Part shown: piece after piece, positions 37,833-46,028 of the stretch
Numbering within the stretch: the first letter of the stretch is position 1
How the letters are laid out: each line of letters begins with the position of its first letter
Source: Paramacrobiotus metropolitanus
Taxonomy: Eukaryota; Tardigrada; Eutardigrada; Parachela; Macrobiotidae
Length of the DNA: 64,000 nt
Assembly: GCF_019649055.1 (NCBI RefSeq)
Contig: NW_026570437.1
Coordinates: forward strand, 62,001 to 126,000
Direction of reading: 5' to 3'
Made by a program: the position numbers and the translations under genes
Notes under the pieces: generated by a model
The model's database searches: none
Seen by the model: the letters and a program-made list of their open reading frames with translations, nothing else
What the model was told of the DNA's origin: nothing

Positions 37833-39794
37833 CTTGCAGTTCTCCTGATTTCCGTTGTTTTTCGCATTTGTACGTTTTTTAATGGGCGCTTAGGCGTGAA
37901 TTTGTCACGCCGGGTCTGCTAAGCGGTTATGAGTGCACAGCGATAAGCAGGAAATCATCGATAATAAATGGGTCAAGTATTGGTCACAAAAGGTCAAGCC
38001 TATTCATAACTCTGAGGGCTACAAGCAGACACAACTGCTTTAAAATTACCGAGTAGCCTGCAGATTACATTAATATTGTAGCGATAGGAGTGTTAATTGC
38101 TTTTCTCTACTGTTTATTGATTGTTGTGTTATGAAGATCAGAATCCTTATTTTCCTACTTTTACCGATCGCATCCCGCGGTCAGAAACCTCTTGAAATTA
38201 GTCTTGCTGCAGCTTGCTCCCAATCTTGCTCCGCGCTTCCTGCCCCACGCTTATGCGTTCTTGCTCCTCAGCTTGCTCGCTGAACCTTGCCACGTTGTAC
38301 TTGCTAATAAACACTTGCGATGACCTCGTGTTGTGTTGCTTAACCGCCATGGGATGATCGTGCATCGGCCATCGGTGTCACTCTGTAAACGGTAGTCAGC
38401 TTCCGGTCAGCATCGCTGCCAACCGTGCCAGCCTTTCCCACACTAACAGCCGACAGATCGTGGTAAGGTGGATTAACCAACCCACTAGAACAGCAGTCAA
38501 ACCGGCTGCTGTACAACCCGACGGATGTTTCTATAGAGGACCATCAGAAAAATGAATGTTCTCGTGATCCCGTTAAATTGTACTGTACAGTAAATGCGCG
38601 ATTATTCTTGCCGTCGTAACGTGAAAATTAATGGAAGTTTGTATTTAACCAACAGTCCAACACTACTCTGTACTCGCAATACAACAACAACTCTTCACTA
38701 ATGAAACGTCCAAATGAACCAAACGAATTTCCTAGCAGCATTGCCGTACATTTCTTATATTCTCCATGCTTGACTAAGCATTAGGACCCACAAGAACAAT
38801 GAAATCTTTTACAGCGTTATTTAACGATAGGGTGAGGCAATGAAAACTAGTGCTAAGCGGGTTATTTGTACGCTGGTAACAATCGACTGTTGACCCCTCC
38901 CGGTACACTCTGATCCGTGAGGCAGATGCAGTCTGGAGAAACATCGCGCTGGAGAAACTTGGTTGCGCACCGGCAAGGGAAGATGTGGATTATGGTGTTG
39001 GGATGGACGATAGCTAGAGGATCCGCCGCGCCCATTGGGGTGTCTGCACTGTGCGACGCAACTCCACCATGCCTCCCAGCGCGACCGTGACTACTTTCGG
39101 TAACAACAAGGCGGTCGCGGGGTGCTCTGAGCCGGGTCGGAAGATGGAGTTATCCTGGAGGTTCTCGTCCGCTTCCCGGACGGCCGCCGTTGCCCGCCGC
39201 ACTGCAATGCACAAGCCGGTGACCGATTACAGCAGCCCATTAGCGTTTAATACGTACTTCTCCATGTACTCGTACTGCTGGTGCATTCTACCACGTTCGC
39301 GGTTAGTTTGGGTTGTGTTTGGTTTCCTACACGGATGCGTTTCGCGCATGAAGAAGTAAGTCCGTTGATTGCGTTACTTTGGGCATCATCACTTCTCGCA
39401 TTATGATTAGCAGTCTGCGGAGTTTGGAATCATGTTATCGCCAGTTTCTCGCTTCGCGTAAATTCGTAGATTTAGCTATACCAGATATTATCAGCTCATA
39501 TTCTGTCATTGCATTTCCGACGACAACTTAATTCCAAACTCCGCAAACACATACAGTCCAAATTTAGCTATACCACATTGAGATTATCAGCTTATATTCG
39601 GTCCTTCAGTGAGGTCGGCAGGATTGATAATTGTGGTGATTATTCATATCGTATTGGTCACTCTGACACCCGGCATCGTGTCACCTGCACCGTATACTGC
39701 AGTGCAGATGACTGGATGAGAAAGATTACAGAAATAAGTAATTAAACATTTGAACGTCATTAACAGTTAAGGTAATGACTAAAATAACAAACAA
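37833..39794. other. Spacer between METTL25-like gene and element A
   Basis: No gene recognised. About 38150-38330 has repeated CTTGCTC words ending in AATAAACACTTGCGATGACCTCG. This loosely resembles the R/U5 end of element B's LTR and could be an old solo LTR, but I could not fix boundaries. An inverted repeat lies at 39416-39545. Confidence 0.4.
39416..39545. repeat. Inverted repeat, 15-bp perfect arms
   Basis: TGCGGAGTTTGGAAT at 39416-39430 and its reverse complement at 39531-39545, 100 bp apart. Partly repeated TTTAGCTATACC and TTATCAGCT(C/T)ATATTC blocks occur inside and just after. It may be a remnant of a small DNA transposon. Confidence 0.6.
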
Positions 39795-39798
39795 GTAG

Positions 39799-40042
39799 TG
39801 TCACAAGGGCAATTCGATACCCCCGTGATTTTCTAGGTTTTCCCTACTGCGGAAAAGAACGGGACACGACAAATTCACTTTTGTTACGTCTCCCAGCAGA
39901 TTTACTGCTCCGCATCAGAAGAAAAGCTAAAAAATATATAAAAATGGCAGAAAAGCAAAAACAAGAATGATTCTCTAGTCGTCGTGCACGCATCCCTTCT
40001 ATCCAATTCTAACGTAACTGCCATCCGATACACCGCATGACA
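39799..40042 (-). repeat. 3' LTR of element A
   Basis: 244 bp, identical by eye to 48389-48632. Inverted ends are TGTCA/TGACA. An A-rich AAAATATATAAAAA stretch inside could act as a TATA-type promoter or poly(A) region. Confidence 0.95.
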
Positions 40043-40053
40043 CATCCTCCCTC
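40043..40053 (-). other. Polypurine tract of element A
   Basis: On the minus strand GAGGGAGGATG abuts the 3' LTR, as expected for the plus-strand DNA primer of an LTR retroelement. Confidence 0.65.
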
Positions 40054-40189
40054 GGTGGGGAAAGGGCTGCCCACAGCCCGTGAATATAAAGAAAGAGCAA
40101 ACTAAAGAAAGTATCACTAGCCCAGACATACAGTGGTACTCAAGAGATAACCGCTAGAAAAATATGAACAAGTAGCCGGCTAACCGTGT

Positions 40190-41875
40190 CTACTGAGAAC
40201 GTTGATCCACGGAGGCATCCGGCGTCACCTCATCGTTCAGATCGTCGGCCACGTCGTCGGTCACGTCGTCGGTCACGCCGTCGGTCCCGTCGTCGGTCAC
40301 GCCGTCGGTCACGTCGTCGGTCAAATCGTCGGTCAAATCGTCCGTCACGTCGTCAGTCACCATCGACTCAGCCACCACTTTATTTCCCTGGACGTGGGGA
40401 CCATCCATCGTCTCTCCTTCGATGACGCCGTCCATACCGTCTGACAGGCCGGCGGCCGCTTCAGTAGGTGCGCTTGGCTGTGTTTCAGTGCCTCCCTCTT
40501 TCTCTTCGGAGCTTTCGGCCTCAGCAGAAACTGGCGTAGTAACCGCACTGGTGTCTCCCTGTTGAGGGTCGTTTTCGAAAGGCGGTGGTGGCTCTGTGGA
40601 TTTTTTGCCAGGAATCCAGTGTGAGGGAGGTACGATATCGGGACGGCGACGTGCGACATCGGCTGCTGATGGTCCGGTGTAACCAAAAGGAATAGTGCAT
40701 TCGTACACCATTTGCGCAACGTTCGGGGACTCCCGCATCAAGAGGGGAAATCTCTTAACCAGACAACCGTATCCTTCCACTTCCTGATTTTCCCATGCGG
40801 CCCACCATTTATTGATTTGATTGCGAGTGGTCTTGCTGCTAATCGGGCCGCTGTACTTCGTGTAACGGGTATCCAACAGCTCTCGAGCTGTTTTACCTCG
40901 AAGCGTTGTTGGTGCAACGCTGGACTGTGGAACAGACATGCCAGGTGCGTGAGAATTCACCACCGAACTGGTAGCAGTGCGGACACCACTGTTCAACGTG
41001 CCAAGGGCGCCGTCAAGAGGCGGAGCAGATGAAAATCTGCTAGGCATGATTCCAGCCGGCGCTGAAATCGGCAAACCGGTATTATTAAAGGTCCCCGAGA
41101 GGCCTTGCCCGCTGGCACGATAAGCAGCTGCTGCATTAGCTGTTGCTGTGCCAGCTATAGACACAGTGGAAGGATTTCCACTTAAGCCATAAGTGAAGGT
41201 CCCCGAGAGGCCTTGCGCGTTGGCATGATACGCAGCTGCCACGTGAGCCGCTGCTGTGCCAGCCATGTGCATAGCGGAAGGATTTCCGCTGGAGCCGCTG
41301 GTAAAGGTCCCCAAAGGGCCATGCAAGCTGGCGTTATTCGAAGTGGCTGCATAAGTCACTGGTGGGCCAACTACGGATGTAATGGAAGGACTTCCATTGA
41401 ACACTGGTGCCGGCAGTGTCGCACTCGAGCAGCCGGGAAAGATCCCCGAAAGGCCTTGGCTACTGAACGGAGCTGTGGCTGCCGTATGAACGGTCGCCTG
41501 CAGCGGTGAGTTGGAATACGCCGCTCGGTTCCGGTCCGGATCGTAGAGGGTCACCGTAAAGTTTTCAAAGAAGACTCGGTGAGCTTCATTCAGCGCCCCT
41601 TTCATGGCCTCCGAAAGGCATGCTTGATGACGTGGCGACTCGCGTAATTCCTGATAAGCAGCCTTTAATCCCGAACAGGCTGCAGTGAATAACACCCGCG
41701 TACGCGCGGGGACTAACTGATAGTCTTCCTCAGTAAAGCAGCCAAAAGGAATCTCCCCAAAACTGCGGACTGCAACATGTGGGCAAGAGGGGATTTCGAA
41801 AGGAGTTCCCTCTACATACGATCGAGCGTAATCAGCGCGACAGGCACCGCAAGGAAACTGATTATCGTAATTCAT
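40190..41875 (-). CDS. Extra ORF of element A, unknown function (561 aa)
   Basis: Lies after pol and before the 3' LTR, where env sits in retroviruses, but shows no signal peptide, membrane segment or fusion motif. Start is the ATG at 41875; the open frame extends 7 codons further up without ATG. Parts: a compact N-terminal region with Cys pairs (CGAC at about residues 9-12, then IPSCPH); a Ser/Gly/Ala-rich middle with 36-residue repeats containing GLSGTF and SGNPS; a globular-looking block (TRNQINKWWAAWENQE to CTIPFGYTGPSAADVARRRP); and an acidic C-terminus of tandem DDVTD units. It is open over 561 codons in an element with identical LTRs, so it is probably under selection or very recently acquired. 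I recognise no family. The 211-bp gap after pol suggests expression from a spliced or separate mRNA. Confidence 0.8.
   Translation of the reverse strand: MNYDNQFPCGACRADYARSYVEGTPFEIPSCPHVAVRSFGEIPFGCFTEEDYQLVPARTRVLFTAACSGLKAAYQELRESPRHQACLSEAMKGALNEAHRVFFENFTVTLYDPDRNRAAYSNSPLQATVHTAATAPFSSQGLSGIFPGCSSATLPAPVFNGSPSITSVVGPPVTYAATSNNASLHGPLGTFTSGSSGNPSAMHMAGTAAAHVAAAYHANAQGLSGTFTYGLSGNPSTVSIAGTATANAAAAYRASGQGLSGTFNNTGLPISAPAGIMPSRFSSAPPLDGALGTLNSGVRTATSSVVNSHAPGMSVPQSSVAPTTLRGKTARELLDTRYTKYSGPISSKTTRNQINKWWAAWENQEVEGYGCLVKRFPLLMRESPNVAQMVYECTIPFGYTGPSAADVARRRPDIVPPSHWIPGKKSTEPPPPFENDPQQGDTSAVTTPVSAEAESSEEKEGGTETQPSAPTEAAAGLSDGMDGVIEGETMDGPHVQGNKVVAESMVTDDVTDDLTDDLTDDVTDGVTDDGTDGVTDDVTDDVADDLNDEVTPDASVDQRSQ
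40240..40372 (-). repeat. 12-bp minisatellite encoding an acidic tail
   Basis: About eleven degenerate units of GTCGGTCACGTC on the + strand, encoding DDVT-type repeats at the C-terminus of the extra ORF. Confidence 0.85.
41085..41470 (-). repeat. 108-bp in-frame tandem repeats in the extra ORF
   Basis: GGTCCCC(G/A)A(G/A)AGG recurs at about 41090, 41198 and 41306 (108-bp period, 36 codons), with a diverged fourth copy near 41438. Each unit encodes a GLSGTF / SGNPS / AGTA(T/A)A module. Confidence 0.8.
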
Positions 41876-42086
41876 ATTAAGAAAACTTCGTGACAAGAAA
41901 CTTTAAAAAAAATAAGACACTTGTTCAGTCTGAAAATGAGCTCGTTAAGTGAATGCTGACAGCTCATTTGATTAAACTGATCAGCAGTGCGGCGTGACTG
42001 CTCTTTGTCTTCCTGACCTGGCGCGTGTGAACTAGATCAACTAGCAGCCAATAGAAAACTGCTTTTTCAGTGCCGGAAGGCGGCGC

Positions 42087-45000
42087 TTACTGCTCGTTTA
42101 CGTATCGAGTTGGACGCCTGATCAGCCGTCCACGTTTCGACACAGACGGCGCTAGCTTTAGACTGTGAGTTAGCGGTCGGTAGTTGACCCGCTTTTTTCG
42201 ACAATGTGTTCCCTTTTTGGGCATGGGGTGAACTGATTGCAATTTGGACGGTGGATCTTGAGCGGAAGTTTGTTGGGAATCACCCGCCAAATTTGCTGCT
42301 GTATCCACAAAACCGGAAATACGTGGGACGTATTTTTGCATTCGGTCAACGTTGTACTTGTCCGGCTTTGGGTTTTTACCAAATAAAGGTATTAATTCGT
42401 ATACGTTATTGGAACAACGTTTAAGCACACGATAGGGCTGCTTAAATTTAAAAGACAGCTTGTCGGCTAGACCTTTCTTTCTTGCAAACTGCTGTACCCG
42501 AACTAAACTGCCCTCCTCAAATACGGTTTGTGTACGGTGCTCGTTAAACCTAGCAGCATCTCTATTTTGCTGCTCTCGTATCCGTAAACGAGCAGTTTCA
42601 TGGGCTGCCTCTAGAGTTTGAATAAACTCTGTAGTGTACGCAGGATAGTCAGCGTAACCTTGCTGCAGGTTGGTCTTGAAAATGATATCAAGAGGCAACG
42701 TGGCCTCTCTTCCGAACAGTAAGTAAAACGGGCTGGCCTGGGTGGTGCACTGCTTAGCGCAATTGTGAGCAAAAACCACGGCCGGCACGTAAACATCCCA
42801 GTCACGTTGCTTGCTGTCGACAAACATTGACAGCGCCTCTGCTATGGGTGCCATTTGGCGCTCACATAAGCCATTTCCTTCTGGGTGGTAGGCAGTTGTT
42901 TTTAACTGCTTCACGCCACAAATATCCGTGACGGACATTAGCAATTGATTACGGAAATGAGTCCCGCGGTCAGTCAGCAGTTTTGCAGGGGTCCCATATT
43001 TAAATACAACTTCATTTATGAAGAATTCCGCTACCTCTTGCGCAGTGTCTTTCTGTAGCGCCTTGGCTATCACGAAGCGAGTTAAGTGGTCGACTGCGAC
43101 CACTATATACTTGTTTCCCTTATCCGAAACAGGAAATGGACCAAGAATGTCCATTGCTACGGTGTGGAATGCCGGAGGTATTGGCATTGGCTGAAGAAAG
43201 CCATGTGTTGCCTTTTTTGGTACTTTCCTTGCCTGACATTCTTCACAAGACTCGATGTACTTCCGTACATAAGTAATCATACCATCCCAATAAAACCTGC
43301 GGGCCACAATGTCCCAGGTTTTTTCAACACCCATGTGAGCGGCCATCGGAATATCATGAGCTGATCTCAGAATATCCGCTCTCATTTGCTTCGGTACCAC
43401 GAAACATAAATGTTCCTGCCCATTGTAACGGCGCTTCCTGTACAGTACACCATTTCGTACAACATATCGCTTACATTGATGTGCCGATAGTCCGCTTACA
43501 TCAATAACGCTTTTAACCAGTTCACGCAGTACCTCGTCCTTCTCTTGCTCTTGACGTAGGTACTCAAAGTCGTCAGAGGCAGTGATCGACCATGCAGCTA
43601 CTTCCGGTAGATCTACCTCTTCGTTGGGTGGTGCGTCAATCGGAAAACGGCTCAAGCAGTCGGCATTGCCATTAAGGCAGCCCTTCCGGTACTCGAGCAC
43701 CATGTCGTATGGATCCAGTAGCAACGCCCAACGTGTTAAACGGGCATTTGGGCCGCGATGCTTACGCAAACTCGTTAATGCTTTGTGGTCAGTCCGGACG
43801 GTAAACTTTCCGAACTCCACATAATGTCGGAATTTCATTACCGCGAATACCACCGCCAGACATTCCAGCTCCGTGATGCCGTACTTTTTCTCGGCACTAG
43901 ACAGACCGCGGCTCACGCATTCTACAATGTGGCCGTCCTGCGAAAGTACCGCGCCTAAACCGTAACCGCATGCATCGCAGTCTATCACGATGGGCTTGTC
44001 GGGGTCGAACCTAGACAAGACTGGCGCTGTGCACAGGGCTTCCTTGAGAGCACAAAATGCTTTGTCTTCCGCTTCGCCCCACGCCGTAGCCACGTTTACT
44101 TCTTTTTTAGTCAGTACAGTAAGTGGCTGTGCCAAATGTGCGAAACTTTTAATAAACTTCCGGTAATAACTAGCAAGTCCTAAGAAAGACTTTACATCCG
44201 TTTGACTAACCGGCTTTGGGAAAGCCGATATGGCTTTAATTTTGTCGGGGTCAGTACGAACACCATTAGCGTCAATTATGTGACCCAAGAACTTAAGTTC
44301 TCTCATAGCAAACGAGCACTTTTTCGGTTGCACTGTTATACCCGCTTCTCTTAAGGCTGACAGTACCATATCCAGTCGCTCTAAGTGCTCCTCAAAACTG
44401 CATGCAAATACTACCAAATCATCTAAATATACGAGTACAATGGTCCATTTGAGGCCATTTAGTATACTGTCCATAGTCATTTGAAAGGTTGCCGGGGCAT
44501 TACAGAGCCCGAACGGCATCCTTGTAAACTCGTAAAGACCGTCCTGCGTGCAAAACGCGGTTTTAGGCTGGTCTTCTGCTGCAACTGGAATTTGCCAAAA
44601 TCCCGAAAAACAGTCTAACCCGGTATACCAGTCAGCAGTTCCGACCGCTTGTAGGAGATCATCAATTAAAGGCAAAGGGTAAACATTTTTACGAGTAATT
44701 TTATTAAGATCTTTAAAGTCTACGCAAAAACGAATACCTCCGTCTTTCTTGTGCACTATCACCACTGGACTGCTCCATGGTGATTGTGACTTACGAATAA
44801 TGCCACTTTCAAGCATTTTCTGAACTTCGTTCTGAATCAGCTTACGCCCCTTCCATGACGTTCTACGCGGTGTCGATTTAACCGGCTGAGCGGTACCGGT
44901 ATCAATATGATGAGACTGCACTGCCGAAAACCCGTATGGATTTTTCAAAGTTGGAAACACTTTATGGTTTTTACGCAAAACGTTTAGCAGCTGATCGAGT

Positions 45001-46028
45001 TGCTCCTTAGTCAGTTCTTTGTTTATGTTTAGCTCAGGTAACAAGTTTTCAAATTCTCTGAGCGCCTGCTCTTCTTCTACAGGTGACAGAGCATTCACTG
45101 GAACCTCCTCTTCCTCATCGTACCAATCAATAGTGCCTAGCAGTGCACCTTTTCGAATTACACGACGCTTGTCGGTGTTGTTCATGAACATAGTGCAAAA
45201 TCGCCCATTTTTCACCTGAACAATAGCACTCGGTGAAAATACTTGAGCGCTCTGTAGTGTGCTGTCTTCCGGTAAGAAAATAAAAGTTCCGTTATCTGGA
45301 GCTTTCAAGACCTTAGCGTCGGCGATTACGCTAGACCGTGGTGGTATCACCACTTGTGATAACGCATATGCTTTACGGAAACCGCGCAGTGGTTTCGATA
45401 CAGGCGGTACTTCACTAGCTGCACAAGTTTCCTGACTGAATGGCAAAGCTGCCATTTCGGAACTTTCCTCAACAGGAATCGGCGGGCCTGGTCCGTGCGG
45501 GTCAGCGGTTTGTTTGAATGCCGCACAAACTATCTGCCTGCCCTGCACATCGATGGACAACGGCTTATTCTGTAAGAAATCCATCCCAATCAACAGCTTA
45601 AATTGAGGATGGCCGTCCCAAACATAAAAAGAGTGCTGGAAATCACTCTTGCCAATACGTACAATCGCGTCACAGTACGCTGTACGAAGTGATACACGCC
45701 CGCCACCAACGCCTACCACACACACGCCTTTGTGATCAGGTGGAAAAGGCGTACACAAAATGTTGTGACTGTCACAGAATTCCCGAGAAATAATCGAAAC
45801 AGCTGCACATGTATCGATTAGTGCTGCTACCTGTATATTGTTAACATCTACTGTATACGTAAAGCCTGTAGATATTGTAGGCAGGCTTGTATCTGCGCTA
45901 TAAACACCAGCGACCGGTGTTTCATCTGGTAGAGGTTTGCGTACAGCATCAGCAGCAGTATTACCTCTATTTACTGCTGCTTCGGGTTTTTTGGAGTCGG
46001 TGCCCGAGGTGGTGCTGACCCTTTCCAC
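42087..46028 (-). CDS. pol: Pol polyprotein of element A (PR, RT, RNase H, integrase)
   Basis: 1313 codons, no ATG near its start; it overlaps the end of gag in the -1 frame and is presumably made by frameshifting at 45986-45992. Domains in order: aspartic protease with the active-site stretch ALIDTCAAVSII (about residues 69-80; a Cys stands where Gly is usual in DTG/DSG); a linker beta domain ending RKGALLGTIDW; RT with YLDD (about 533-536); RNase H (IDCDACGYGLGAVL, about 679); integrase with an HHCC zinc motif ending CEEC (about 880-935) and a DDE core (Asp about 957, LTDRG about 1018, then a Glu in the YHPEGNGLCE block). Ends with a basic tail; no chromodomain recognised. No stop or frame break in the whole reading frame. 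Confidence 0.95.
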   Translation of the reverse strand: MERVSTTSGTDSKKPEAAVNRGNTAADAVRKPLPDETPVAGVYSADTSLPTISTGFTYTVDVNNIQVAALIDTCAAVSIISREFCDSHNILCTPFPPDHKGVCVVGVGGGRVSLRTAYCDAIVRIGKSDFQHSFYVWDGHPQFKLLIGMDFLQNKPLSIDVQGRQIVCAAFKQTADPHGPGPPIPVEESSEMAALPFSQETCAASEVPPVSKPLRGFRKAYALSQVVIPPRSSVIADAKVLKAPDNGTFIFLPEDSTLQSAQVFSPSAIVQVKNGRFCTMFMNNTDKRRVIRKGALLGTIDWYDEEEEVPVNALSPVEEEQALREFENLLPELNINKELTKEQLDQLLNVLRKNHKVFPTLKNPYGFSAVQSHHIDTGTAQPVKSTPRRTSWKGRKLIQNEVQKMLESGIIRKSQSPWSSPVVIVHKKDGGIRFCVDFKDLNKITRKNVYPLPLIDDLLQAVGTADWYTGLDCFSGFWQIPVAAEDQPKTAFCTQDGLYEFTRMPFGLCNAPATFQMTMDSILNGLKWTIVLVYLDDLVVFACSFEEHLERLDMVLSALREAGITVQPKKCSFAMRELKFLGHIIDANGVRTDPDKIKAISAFPKPVSQTDVKSFLGLASYYRKFIKSFAHLAQPLTVLTKKEVNVATAWGEAEDKAFCALKEALCTAPVLSRFDPDKPIVIDCDACGYGLGAVLSQDGHIVECVSRGLSSAEKKYGITELECLAVVFAVMKFRHYVEFGKFTVRTDHKALTSLRKHRGPNARLTRWALLLDPYDMVLEYRKGCLNGNADCLSRFPIDAPPNEEVDLPEVAAWSITASDDFEYLRQEQEKDEVLRELVKSVIDVSGLSAHQCKRYVVRNGVLYRKRRYNGQEHLCFVVPKQMRADILRSAHDIPMAAHMGVEKTWDIVARRFYWDGMITYVRKYIESCEECQARKVPKKATHGFLQPMPIPPAFHTVAMDILGPFPVSDKGNKYIVVAVDHLTRFVIAKALQKDTAQEVAEFFINEVVFKYGTPAKLLTDRGTHFRNQLLMSVTDICGVKQLKTTAYHPEGNGLCERQMAPIAEALSMFVDSKQRDWDVYVPAVVFAHNCAKQCTTQASPFYLLFGREATLPLDIIFKTNLQQGYADYPAYTTEFIQTLEAAHETARLRIREQQNRDAARFNEHRTQTVFEEGSLVRVQQFARKKGLADKLSFKFKQPYRVLKRCSNNVYELIPLFGKNPKPDKYNVDRMQKYVPRISGFVDTAANLAGDSQQTSAQDPPSKLQSVHPMPKKGTHCRKKRVNYRPLTHSLKLAPSVSKRGRLIRRPTRYVNEQ

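Noticed and set aside
40186-40425. Arg-rich plus-strand frame across the 12-bp minisatellite
   Set aside because: It is the antisense reading of the acidic repeat in the element's extra ORF.
40190-41875. Calling the extra ORF of element A an envelope gene
   Set aside because: Position alone suggests env; there is no signal peptide, transmembrane segment or fusion-peptide-like stretch.
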